DNA of 64,000 nt from Alkalibacterium sp. MB6 (GCF_009935905.1 NZ_PREX01000002.1:1-64000), one strand, 5' to 3'. Positions 10,516-18,310 are shown, counted from the stretch's first letter. Numbers and translations: made by a program. Notes: generated from the sequence alone by a model not told the origin.

Positions 10516-11044
10516 CGCCATCATCCTTTGTCAGTTTTTCAAAAAACGAATCCTCATCTTCTAATACCATGTGGATTCGTTCATCATCATATCGACCGGT
10601 ATCTTTTGTCGTTTTGATTAGTGTTTCCAAATTATTATGATTCCATTTCAATTCAAATTCTCCTGCGAAATCATCCAGTAAAAACTCCTTCAAAGCCACT
10701 TCACCTTGCTTCGTCGTTATATTTAACTGTCTTAAAATCGCATCAATATAGCCCTTTTCAATACCAACATGGCTGTCGAAAGAAAAAGCAGCAAGGTAGT
10801 TTTGCGGTTTCACGTGGGCATATGCTGGATCATAAAAACACAAGACATCTTCAAACAAAACAGAACCGGGATCGTTATTTTGTCCGAGTTCATCTTGTAC
10901 TTGGATCTCATCTTCTGTCTCAGCTCGGAATGTGAAATATATTTCTACCATGTTTTTCTTACTGTCTTTAACCACTTTCCATTTGAAGTTTGCTAACATT
11001 TTTTTTAATTCTGAATCTAAATAATCTGCTAGACTCTCTGACAT
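10493..11044 (-). CDS. DUF3013 family protein
   Basis: 183-residue acidic cytoplasmic protein matching the pattern of DUF3013, a family of unknown function mostly in Lactobacillales, usually next to prmA as here. No catalytic motif is visible; C-terminus is rich in Asp and Glu. Good AGGAGG site before ATG 11044. Function unknown. Confidence 0.8.
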   Translation of the reverse strand: MSESLADYLDSELKKMLANFKWKVVKDSKKNMVEIYFTFRAETEDEIQVQDELGQNNDPGSVLFEDVLCFYDPAYAHVKPQNYLAAFSFDSHVGIEKGYIDAILRQLNITTKQGEVALKEFLLDDFAGEFELKWNHNNLETLIKTTKDTGRYDDERIHMVLEDEDSFFEKLTKDDGDDGVERV

Positions 11045-11062
11045 TTGACATCCTCCTCATTT

Positions 11063-11689
11063 CTATGAAGTGGCTTTCCAGCCATTATGCTGATCTATCT
11101 GTCCTCTTTTTCTCGACACATAGGGGTTGCCCTTCACAGTATATCTTAACAAAGCTTCCGTCCATTGTCCTTTATTAGGTATTCCAATGCGACTGGAGGA
11201 CTCAATTATGGCAGGGGATTTTTTATTGTCAGTATCAATGTAAAGAGGCGGAGTGTCAATTTGTCCTCCATGAACAGCCATAGTGATTCCCATCGCTTTA
11301 GTCAGTTTCCCTGGTCCATTAGTCGCTTCCACACCTGTTCTCTGGCGCCGCTCTTCGAGTAAGTCCACCCCTTCAAATGGTTCAATGGCACGAATTAACA
11401 CCGCTTGGGGATCCCCTTTTTCTTTCGTGACGACATTCAGCATATAGTGAGTATGCATTTGATAAATATAAATATGGCCTGGTTCTTCAAACATCATTTG
11501 CATCCTAGGGGTATTTTTTCCATTGAAACTGTGACTGGCTTGGTCCTCTACTCCTACATAAGCCTCTGTTTCAACAATCCATCCAGATGTTCTCTGGCCT
11601 TCTTTTTCCATAACTAAGAGACAGCCCAGCATACGCTTGGCTACCTCTTCTGTAGATAATGTGTTATTTTTTAAAAAGTTCTTAGAAAT
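11063..11689 (-). CDS. mpg: DNA-3-methyladenine glycosylase, probable ATT start
   Basis: Excises alkylated purines. Catalytic ETEAYVG, SFNGKNTPR and NGPGKLT segments of the AAG/Mpg family are clear. The first ATG in frame (11632) would delete the conserved N-terminal helix ending VAKRMLGCLLV, and the codons upstream encode just such a helix back to ATT at 11689 with no ATG, GTG or TTG before an upstream in-frame stop. GGAG and AGG precede the ATT. So either ATT is used as a rare start (208 residues, normal length) or the original ATG has mutated. Confidence 0.8.
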   Translation of the reverse strand: MSKNFLKNNTLSTEEVAKRMLGCLLVMEKEGQRTSGWIVETEAYVGVEDQASHSFNGKNTPRMQMMFEEPGHIYIYQMHTHYMLNVVTKEKGDPQAVLIRAIEPFEGVDLLEERRQRTGVEATNGPGKLTKAMGITMAVHGGQIDTPPLYIDTDNKKSPAIIESSSRIGIPNKGQWTEALLRYTVKGNPYVSRKRGQIDQHNGWKATS

Positions 11690-11709
11690 AACCTGTTCAC
11701 TCCAATAGC

Positions 11710-12993
11710 TTATTCATTTTCTGAGTTATCGTCTAAAGGAACGTAATCAATTTGAATTTCCAGTACCCGTCTGTTTCTAACCACAGTAACCGTTACTTTC
11801 ATATTATGGAAGTAAAACATGTCATTCTCTTCAGGGAAATGTCCCATTTCTTCAATAACAAAACCACTTACTGTATTAGACACATATCTTTCTTCAACTT
11901 CTATTCCAAATAGTTCGAACATTTTTTCTAAATTAGCTGTCCCTTTTACTTTATACTGAGTACCTTCTTTAATTTCTTCTATTTCTTCTTCTATTTCGTC
12001 ATATTCGTCCCAAATTTCTCCAACTAATTCTTCTAGTACATCTTCCATAGTGGCAATCCCTATCGTACCGCCATGCTCGTCTGTAACGACAGCCATATGG
12101 ATTTTTTTCAGTTGCATCGTACGGAGTAGTTTAGAGAGATTCATGACTGGTGGGACAAAAATAACTTCTTTTACAACTGTTAGAAATGACAACTGCTTGC
12201 CTGTTTCATTTTTAGCACGTAAGTAGCGGTTAAAATCTTTCTCATGGAGAACCCCTACCACATGGTCAATCGTATCATCATAGACTATTAACCTTGAGTA
12301 ATTATGGGTAATAAATAGTTCCTCAATCTCATCATCTGTGGCGTCGACTTCACAACCAATAACATCCACTCGTGGCATTAAGATAGAAGCCACTTCTAAG
12401 TCATCAAAATCAAGTGCAGAGCGGACTAAACGGTGCTCGTGGTCTTCAATACTTCCGCCACTTTCAGCCTCATCAACAATGGTTAATAATTCATCCTCAC
12501 TGATCACTTCGTCACTCTCAAGATTGAAAAATCGATTGATCAGTTTACTCCACTTTCCAAGGAGCCATAAAAACGGAGTGAATAACGTAATCAGTACTTG
12601 AATAAAAGGTGCTGACTTTTTGGCCATTGATTCACTGTTTGCTTTTCCTAAAGATTTCGGCGTAATTTCACCGAATATCAAAATGAGAATGGTCATTATA
12701 ATCGTAGCAAGCGATGCGCCATATTTAGGAAACCAGCTTACAAACAGTAAGGTAGCTATAGAAGACATCCCAATGTTTGCAATGTTATTTCCGATCAATA
12801 TGGTTGATAAGACGTCATCGTATCGATTTGCTAAGTTTAGTGCCCTCTCGGACTGTTTATCTCCATTTTCAGCTTCGTTCTTTAAACGAATGCGGTTAGC
12901 TGAAGTGAAAGCCGTCTCAGATGAAGAGAAGTAAGCTGAAGCAGCTATGAGTAAAATGATTGCGATTATACTAAATATATTGTCATTATCCAT
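11710..12993 (-). CDS. CNNM/CorC-type membrane protein (DUF21, CBS pair, CorC_HlyC)
   Basis: Hemolysin-C/CNNM family, implicated in divalent-cation (Mg) efflux or homeostasis. Starts with a DUF21 domain of about four membrane segments (1-140, with YFSSSETAFTSANRIRL), then two CBS motifs (about 205-325) and a C-terminal CorC_HlyC domain (about 335-420). I prefer ATG 12993, which matches family N-termini; an in-frame ATG at 13017 adds 8 residues. It is the last host gene before the prophage junction. Confidence 0.88.
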   Translation of the reverse strand: MDNDNIFSIIAIILLIAASAYFSSSETAFTSANRIRLKNEAENGDKQSERALNLANRYDDVLSTILIGNNIANIGMSSIATLLFVSWFPKYGASLATIIMTILILIFGEITPKSLGKANSESMAKKSAPFIQVLITLFTPFLWLLGKWSKLINRFFNLESDEVISEDELLTIVDEAESGGSIEDHEHRLVRSALDFDDLEVASILMPRVDVIGCEVDATDDEIEELFITHNYSRLIVYDDTIDHVVGVLHEKDFNRYLRAKNETGKQLSFLTVVKEVIFVPPVMNLSKLLRTMQLKKIHMAVVTDEHGGTIGIATMEDVLEELVGEIWDEYDEIEEEIEEIKEGTQYKVKGTANLEKMFELFGIEVEERYVSNTVSGFVIEEMGHFPEENDMFYFHNMKVTVTVVRNRRVLEIQIDYVPLDDNSENE

Positions 12994-13031
12994 TTTGGAT
13001 AGTATCCCTACTTTCATATTTTATCTTTTTT

Positions 13032-13040
13032 ATTATAGCA
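13032..13040 (-). promoter_or_regulatory. Extended -10 promoter of the CNNM gene
   Basis: Minus strand TGCTATAAT (13040-13032) is a perfect TGnTATAAT extended -10, about 15-38 bases upstream of the two candidate start codons. No good -35 is visible, as is usual for extended -10 promoters. Confidence 0.55.
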
Positions 13041-13111
13041 TAATTCTTCTATCGTGTTTAGGAGAACTGTGACTTTTATGGAGGGAGCCTACCTTTCCAA
13101 TTATTTTAATC

Positions 13112-13157
13112 AGAAAAAGACCGGATGAATCATTTTAAATTCATGATTTATCCGGTC
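13112..13157 (-). terminator. Original lepA terminator, displaced by the prophage
   Basis: Minus strand stem with 14-base arms (13157-13144 and 13132-13119, one mismatch) followed by TTTTT. It lies 31 bases past the displaced lepA stop codon, so it was the terminator of lepA before the phage inserted. Confidence 0.8.
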
Positions 13158-13187
13158 GATTGTTACTGTATATTACAACCTATGTTG

Positions 13188-13229
13188 CTAATCCTCATCC
13201 AACTTCATAACTGACATGAAGGCTTCTTG
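13188..13229 (-). pseudogene. lepA: Displaced 3' end of lepA
   Basis: Reads [13 protein letters not shown] and a TAG stop, identical in protein sequence to the C-terminus of the intact LepA encoded at 52182. Upstream, the frame continues into unrelated phage sequence. This is the original chromosomal tail of lepA left behind by integration. Confidence 0.9.
13189..13229. other. Left attachment site of the prophage
   Basis: 41 bases match 52183-52223 with two differences (13197 and 13218), enclosing an exact 20-base core at 13198-13217. Left of the core is host DNA (lepA tail and terminator); right of it is phage DNA. Confidence 0.92.
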
Positions 13230-13316
13230 TGCTACCTTAATCCGAAACTCTTTTATTTCGATTGATATAACCTTATACAATCCTTATCTGACAGGGATTT
13301 ATGAGCAGTAACATTT

Positions 13317-13352
13317 AATATGATTTGATACTATTTGATACTATATCATATT
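13317..13352. repeat. Tandem 10-bp repeats within an inverted repeat near attL
   Basis: TTTGATACTA occurs twice head to tail (13324-13333, 13334-13343), one helical turn apart, flanked by AATATGAT (13317-13324) and ATCATATT (13345-13352). Position about 110 bases inside the prophage end suggests excisionase or integrase arm binding. The rest of 13230-13462 is non-coding, AT-rich phage-end DNA. Confidence 0.5.
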
Positions 13353-13363
13353 AGAATTACTGC

Positions 13364-13375
13364 AATGTAGGAAGA
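13364..13375 (+). repeat. Arm-type repeat, left copy
   Basis: AATGTAGGAAGA also occurs at 52120-52131 and, inverted, at 52079-52090, next to the right attachment site. Shared 12-mers at both prophage ends are expected of integrase arm-binding sites. Confidence 0.5.
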
Positions 13376-13462
13376 ATGTTGGCAAATGATAAAAATCTTA
13401 CTCAGAAATCATAGCATTTAATTACTAGTAAGCGTATACTCGATTCTGTAAGGAGGTGCCCA

Positions 13463-13663
13463 GTGGACAAATGGATTAAAACATATGAATCAACTCAAAA
13501 CAAGAAGTACATATCGATACATATTAATCATAAGAAAGTCATCTTTCAGCATGGATCTCGATTAGAGATGAGAGTTTATCAAGACGCATTCGAAGCGATG
13601 GCATTTGCTACGATGCTAGGTTATACATATGAAAATATCATTAAAAAAAGAGCAGATGATTAG
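13463..13663 (+). CDS. Small prophage-end protein, unknown function
   Basis: 66-residue basic protein starting at GTG behind AAGGAGGTG, transcribed against the late genes and ended by its own terminator. It lies between the attachment site and the HEPN-STAND gene, a place where prophages carry lysogenic-conversion genes. Not recognised; no membrane segment or known motif. A TATACT element at 13434 may be its -10. Confidence 0.65.
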   Translation: MDKWIKTYESTQNKKYISIHINHKKVIFQHGSRLEMRVYQDAFEAMAFATMLGYTYENIIKKRADD

Positions 13664-13676
13664 TCTGCTCTTTTTT
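13647..13676 (+). terminator. Terminator of the 66-residue gene
   Basis: Perfect 10-bp stem (13647-13656, 13664-13673) overlapping the stop codon, followed by T's. Confidence 0.85.
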
Positions 13677-13765
13677 ACTTTCAATTTCGCCCACTATAAA
13701 TTTATATAATGTGCCTAACACTTCAAGATTTGATCCAGTTGCAAATATATTAGATTCCTGAACAA

Positions 13766-13797
13766 AAAAAGGCCGACTAATAGCCGCCTTTTTAAAA
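13766..13797. terminator. Bidirectional terminator after the HEPN-STAND gene
   Basis: AAAAAGGC...GCCTTTTT hairpin with A/T runs on both sides, between the convergent 66-residue gene and the HEPN-STAND gene. Confidence 0.65.
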
Positions 13798-13828
13798 TTA
13801 TTTCTTGTTTGAATTAATTATACTATAA

Positions 13829-16447
13829 CTATTTTAAAGTATCAACTACTTTATCAATATTTAATGCAATCAACCCTTTATTGTTTTTTCCAATATCAAA
13901 ACTAACTACTTCTCCTACTGAAGGGTTGTCATAATTTACTTGAGAAAGATTGAAGTAATGATCACTATATTTATTTCTAATAAAACCAAAACGATTAGTA
14001 ACTTTAGTTATAATACCTTTATTTTTATCATCTATCTCAGACGCTTCCTTAAGAAAGTTAACGCCTAATTTCGAGGCGGATTTCACTACATCTTCTGGTA
14101 AATCATATTTATTTTCTAGAATCATATTTCTAAGTTTTTTTATATATCCTGAATTGTTATTTGATAAATCACTATAATATTTATTGTACAAACTAATAAA
14201 CATTTCTTTTGAAGGTTCATGCCAAATTATATTTACTAGACTATTTAAAACGTTGGCTAATGTAGAATAAGTTCTTGGATCAATATACTCTAGTTCTTCA
14301 AAAACTGAAATTGCTTTTTTTAAGTATTCAAACTTGAGATTAACATCACGTTCGTAATAATTATTAGACATTCTTCTATAAAGTTCACCCAATCTACTTG
14401 CATATTGGTTTTTAAACTTATTTGTATCATTTGAAGATAAATCAATAGACTTAAATAGCATTTCAGATTCTTCGAATTCTCCTAGATACATGTGAATTCT
14501 TGCTTTTTCCGATACTATAACTGCATTATTCGGAATTATGGTATTTGCAAGATCTATATATTCCAAGGATTTTATATAGTCTTCCACTTTCAAAGTATAG
14601 AATCCGCTAAATAAAAAGTAGACTGATGCTTTTTCATTATCACTTGTAGTGTTTTCAATAGCAGTTCTATATGATTCGATTGCATCCATTATATTATTAT
14701 TCTCTGCGTTAATAAAAGCTTTGATTTTATACACTTCAAAATATTCAGGTGCAACATTTTCAGCTTTCTGAATCAACTTATCTGCTTCTTCCCATTGTTT
14801 TTCTTGACTTAGTTTTAAGGCTTGTGTTAAATAAATTGAAGCAATTTTAGTATTTTCATTTTGTAAGTTGCTTAATAAAGATTTAGGATTAAATGGATCA
14901 GCCTCATTTTTTGTCTTTATCATCTGTAAGAGTCTGTTTAAATCTCTTCTTTTTGTAGCAATTTCTTTAATAAAATCTGGATGAGGTGTTCTATAAATTT
15001 TTAAGTACTCCTTAGCCATATCATTAATTTCATAATTACCATCACTTTTCTTCACGACCATACTAGTAGCAGTAAGAGTATTTAAATTTAAAATTAATTC
15101 TTGTTCATCAATATCATTAATATAAAATTCAATCTCTCCATAACTTAGAGTTTTCCCTTCAATGATTAATAGCCAAAGCATTTCAATCTGGTTTTGAGTC
15201 AAATTTTCGATTATATTTGACATTGAAAATTCTACAAGTTTATCTTTATTAGACAAAATTAAACTCTCATTTGCTCCATAGTAAATACTAGTTATATACC
15301 ATTTAATTGATAAAGGACTTGAATATAAGTCTTGCTTAATCAATTCATCATTATTTTTTTTGTGTAAATCAAGATTATAGTATTTGGAAAGCGAGACAAA
15401 ATATTGCTTGGCATCTTTTAAATTCATTTCTTTTAATACATATCTATATTCTAGTTCGCCTATTCCACTTCTTGATGTTATTAAAACTTTAGATTTCATT
15501 GGTATAGATTTTAGAAAGTTAATAATTGTTTCAGTAGGAATAGTTTCTAAATTATCCAAAACTAACAAAGTAGGGAATTCATCCATAAAGTTAAGGATAT
15601 CTCGTTGAGGATTCCCAGTCTCATTTATAGTAACTTTGTGAAGTTTGCTATATAGTTTAGAAATATTAACCACAGCATCTTTTATATTGACAAACTCCCC
15701 TTTGGATATAGTCCTAGTTTTTAAGCTTATCCAAAGTATTGCTTCGAATGGAACATTATTTTTTTCTAGAAGCTCTTGCAAACTTTTAACTGTAATTGCA
15801 GTCTTGCCTATACCGCCATTACCTACAATGGTAATAATTTGATGTCTTGGTGATTGTAATAATTCTAATATGTCATTTATCTCTCTATTTCTACCTATGT
15901 ACCCGGTATCTTCATACTCTGGTACTGGTAGGTTGTGGTAAATGTTAGATTTATTTTCAATCTTCGGTACAAACTTTGTTTCAATTATTAACTTCTGTGG
16001 TTCTTTTTCAATTTTATGTCTTGTATCAAGTAAAGAATTCCATTCTATAAATGTTATCTCTTTATCAATAGTATAAAGAGCTTCTTCCATGATGCCTGTA
16101 TCTGAAAACTCTATCGGTTTGGTATGCATAACTTTATTTCTTATTGGGATTATTTTATCGAATATCGTAGCTAATTTTCTTTTTTGAACTTTAGATAAAT
16201 TGAATAACGGAGCTTTAGAGTTGATGATTGATATCAAATCTCCCATATCTAATTCAATCAAAATCTCAATGTTATTCGTTGAATTAAATAAAGATTTTTT
16301 TGGATTTCTGTTTTTTGCTTTTTCAAATAATTCACGAGATATCTCTTCGCTTTCACTATGAGTTTCTAAAAATTTCCTTAAATCAAACTCAATCGATGTA
16401 CAAATTGCGAACAACAAAATCCTATTATTTAAATTTAATGTATTCAT
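13829..16447 (-). CDS. HEPN - STAND (NB-ARC) NTPase - TPR - cold-shock-like protein, candidate antiviral factor
   Basis: 872 residues from ATG 16447, chosen because AAAGGA lies upstream; an earlier in-frame start at 16534 lacks one and lies upstream of the promoter. Residues 1-140 are helical and carry IRNKVMH (R103, H108), the RNxxxH signature of HEPN RNases. Residues 185-390 are a STAND/NB-ARC ATPase: Walker A GNGGIGKT (209-216), Walker B LLVLDN, sensor VLITSRSG, and a GLPLA-like SSPLSIKW. A winged-helix-like stretch follows, then TPR-like repeats (about 550-750). Residues 811-868 resemble a cold-shock domain (RFGFI as RNP1, HYFNLSQV as RNP2). The gene is much more AT-rich than its neighbours (two 60-base lines had 10 and 19 G+C), suggesting separate acquisition. 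I infer that TPRs sense an invading phage component, the ATPase oligomerises and the HEPN cuts RNA. The function is untested. Confidence 0.85.
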   Translation of the reverse strand: MNTLNLNNRILLFAICTSIEFDLRKFLETHSESEEISRELFEKAKNRNPKKSLFNSTNNIEILIELDMGDLISIINSKAPLFNLSKVQKRKLATIFDKIIPIRNKVMHTKPIEFSDTGIMEEALYTIDKEITFIEWNSLLDTRHKIEKEPQKLIIETKFVPKIENKSNIYHNLPVPEYEDTGYIGRNREINDILELLQSPRHQIITIVGNGGIGKTAITVKSLQELLEKNNVPFEAILWISLKTRTISKGEFVNIKDAVVNISKLYSKLHKVTINETGNPQRDILNFMDEFPTLLVLDNLETIPTETIINFLKSIPMKSKVLITSRSGIGELEYRYVLKEMNLKDAKQYFVSLSKYYNLDLHKKNNDELIKQDLYSSPLSIKWYITSIYYGANESLILSNKDKLVEFSMSNIIENLTQNQIEMLWLLIIEGKTLSYGEIEFYINDIDEQELILNLNTLTATSMVVKKSDGNYEINDMAKEYLKIYRTPHPDFIKEIATKRRDLNRLLQMIKTKNEADPFNPKSLLSNLQNENTKIASIYLTQALKLSQEKQWEEADKLIQKAENVAPEYFEVYKIKAFINAENNNIMDAIESYRTAIENTTSDNEKASVYFLFSGFYTLKVEDYIKSLEYIDLANTIIPNNAVIVSEKARIHMYLGEFEESEMLFKSIDLSSNDTNKFKNQYASRLGELYRRMSNNYYERDVNLKFEYLKKAISVFEELEYIDPRTYSTLANVLNSLVNIIWHEPSKEMFISLYNKYYSDLSNNNSGYIKKLRNMILENKYDLPEDVVKSASKLGVNFLKEASEIDDKNKGIITKVTNRFGFIRNKYSDHYFNLSQVNYDNPSVGEVVSFDIGKNNKGLIALNIDKVVDTLK

Positions 16448-16466
16448 TCTGCTCAGTCCTTTACGG

Positions 16467-16508
16467 TATAATAATATTATTATAGCAATGAAAGGGAATG
16501 CATAGCAA
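16467..16508 (-). promoter_or_regulatory. Promoter and palindrome upstream of the HEPN-STAND gene
   Basis: Minus strand TTGCTA (16508-16503), 18-base spacer, TATAAT (16484-16479). A perfect 18-bp palindrome (16467-16484) covers the -10 and the expected start point and could be an operator, though its pure A/T content makes chance possible. The promoter lets the gene be expressed in the lysogen independently of the late operon. Confidence 0.6.
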
Positions 16509-16517
16509 TTAATAATT

Positions 16518-16548
16518 AAAAAGACCCCCACCAATTAAGGTGAGGGCC
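16518..16548 (-). terminator. Terminator of the lysis operon
   Basis: Minus strand stem GGCCCTCACC/GGTGGGGGTC then TTTTT. A second weaker hairpin lies at 16557-16587. It insulates the HEPN-STAND gene from late transcription. Confidence 0.8.
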
Positions 16549-16608
16549 AAACATACATCCTCGATTTATTCCCATTAATCGGGATGAGTTACAGTATATC
16601 ATATTAGG

Positions 16609-17550
16609 TTATTTATATCGTCTATTCAGTTCTTGTCTGACTGGCTCATACTCTTTAAGCGACAAGCCTAGATGCTTTGCTCTTGCAGCGTTACCTTGAA
16701 TGCCTAAGCGTTCGATTTCGTCCGCCATGTCTTTAACCGTTCTTCGAGGCGTTGGACGTAACAGCTCGTTCACTCTTGCTTGTACGGCATCAAACTGACT
16801 GCCCAGTGATCGTCTACGTTCATCGCCTGCACCATGTTTCCCATCTGTAACTTCTCTAGCTAGTTGGTCGATTGATTTCTGTGGTTTAGGTTTAGGTGCC
16901 GGTTTCGGCGCTTCCTTGACCGTCACTTCTGTGCTGTCTGGGATATAGACTGGATAACCTTTGTCTTTTAATTCTTTAGCTAGTCTTTCGGCGTTCGCTT
17001 TGTCGCTAAACGCTCCAACTTGTACTCGATATAAATTGCCTTCTTTTGACACGGTTGGTTCACTCCCTTTCACTGGTGTTGCTAGTCGTCTTCTAAACTC
17101 GTCCATTTGTGCTTTTGAATAACCTGGGCAAGCGGTTGTCTGTTTAGGGAACTCTTTGTGCCCTAAAACGTTGCTTGCTGGAATGGATAAATCAGCCATT
17201 ATTTTACGTGTGAGCCATTCCCTTGCTCTTACTTGTTCGTCTGAATAATCACTACCACTGCCTGCCTCAACACAGATATTAACGATATACGAATTGTTAT
17301 TACCTACGCCATTCGATACCGTCTCATAGTTATAGTTTTGATAAATCTTGCCGTCTGCATCTATATAAAAGTGATAGCCTCCACGAGTCCACCCTCGTCC
17401 ACTTCTCCACCACGACTCGTGAGCCGTGATAAAACGCTTTAAGACTCTTGCTACACCTGAATAATGCCAAGCGATATGAGTAATGTCCGAACGCTTACGT
17501 GTGTCTTTTTGACCGCCCAATGCCGATTGGCGTCTGTCTATGATTTGCAT
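16609..17550 (-). CDS. Endolysin: amidase_2 - SPOR - CW_7-like repeats
   Basis: Phage N-acetylmuramoyl-L-alanine amidase. Residues 18-155 form a PGRP/amidase_2 domain with zinc ligands in IAWHYSG and LGHKEFPKQTTACPG. Residues about 172-207 (YRVQVGAFSDKANAERLAK) are a SPOR peptidoglycan-binding domain. After a Pro/Lys linker, two C-terminal segments (about 228-268 and 275-312, starting SIDQLAREVTDGKHG and TVKDMADEIERLG) resemble CW_7/Cpl-7 wall-binding repeats. It follows the holin by 2 bases. Confidence 0.92.
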   Translation of the reverse strand: MQIIDRRQSALGGQKDTRKRSDITHIAWHYSGVARVLKRFITAHESWWRSGRGWTRGGYHFYIDADGKIYQNYNYETVSNGVGNNNSYIVNICVEAGSGSDYSDEQVRAREWLTRKIMADLSIPASNVLGHKEFPKQTTACPGYSKAQMDEFRRRLATPVKGSEPTVSKEGNLYRVQVGAFSDKANAERLAKELKDKGYPVYIPDSTEVTVKEAPKPAPKPKPQKSIDQLAREVTDGKHGAGDERRRSLGSQFDAVQARVNELLRPTPRRTVKDMADEIERLGIQGNAARAKHLGLSLKEYEPVRQELNRRYK

Positions 17551-17552
17551 AT

Positions 17553-17813
17553 CTATTCCCCTCTCACTGATTTAACAGCGTCAAACAACCCACTTGCTCC
17601 CGCACCAGACAAAAACCCAGCCAAGCCATACAAGAACATATCCGCACCGCTTGCTAATGCAAATACGATACCTACGCCAACGCCTAAAGCAATACTGATA
17701 AATGGTAACCAACGCGTATTTACATCCGATGTTTTAACCAACTGCACCACGATAGCGATAATTGGCGCCATCACGACTGCTAAAGCAGCTGCTTCATTTA
17801 ATAGTGTTTCCAT
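17553..17813 (-). CDS. Holin
   Basis: 86 residues with two or three hydrophobic segments (about 7-27, 37-57, 60-75) and a charged C-terminus, the pattern of small phage holins. Directly precedes the endolysin, and its ATG shares a base with the stop of the upstream gene (TAATG). Confidence 0.8.
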   Translation of the reverse strand: METLLNEAAALAVVMAPIIAIVVQLVKTSDVNTRWLPFISIALGVGVGIVFALASGADMFLYGLAGFLSGAGASGLFDAVKSVRGE

Positions 17814-18202
17814 TAATATTCATCCCTTTCCTTGTACGTCACTTTTCGAATCCCGTTTTTTGTTTCCAAAACAATCAAACGATCGTCATGATCATGTAGT
17901 CGTGCATCGTGCTCCTTTATTGTTTTTGTGTTTTCTTCCGCCACTCTGTTCAACTGCTTTCTGTCTGCTTGGCTTTCCGCTAGTAACCCATTCAGATTTT
18001 GAATCGACTGATTTAAAGGTTCGTTCTTTTCTGTGATGAGTTCCATTATGTTCCGCTGTCGTTCTTCTGCTTCACGCCCTCTTTTCTTTTCTCGTGGTGC
18101 ACCAATAAATTTGTTATATATCCATATCAATGCACTTCCTACGACTGTGAGAGAGCCGATTAATGATGCTAATTCGCCAATGTTGGATGATATGTTTGTC
18201 AT
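17813..18202 (-). CDS. Membrane-anchored coiled-coil protein of the lysis module
   Basis: 129 residues from ATG 18202 (AAAGGAG 7 bases upstream). One transmembrane segment (about 12-32) is followed by a long charged coiled coil with HDARLHDHDDRL near the end. Resembles haemolysin XhlA-type partners of phage holins. I infer a role in lysis with the holin. Confidence 0.65.
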   Translation of the reverse strand: MTNISSNIGELASLIGSLTVVGSALIWIYNKFIGAPREKKRGREAEERQRNIMELITEKNEPLNQSIQNLNGLLAESQADRKQLNRVAEENTKTIKEHDARLHDHDDRLIVLETKNGIRKVTYKERDEY

Positions 18203-18225
18203 ACTCACTCTCCTTTCTGTAAATT

Positions 18226-18257
18226 AAAAGAGCCACTCCATGAGCAGCTCTTGCTTT
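18226..18257 (-). terminator. Terminator between tail and lysis genes
   Basis: Minus strand AAGAGC...GCTCTT stem with inner CTC/GAG pairing, followed by TTTTAATTT. The lysis genes would need read-through or their own promoter. Confidence 0.65.
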
Positions 18258-18310
18258 TGTATTCTTTTCATTTCATTTTCAGCTAACGCTACTTATGCTT
18301 CAACGCGACG

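Noticed and set aside
13188-13229. Real short gene at the left prophage end
   Set aside because: It is the displaced tail of lepA; the intact gene is at 52182-54005.
17464-18036. Plus-strand 190-codon ORF over endolysin, holin and coiled-coil genes
   Set aside because: Antisense shadow of three well-supported lysis genes; no ribosome site.
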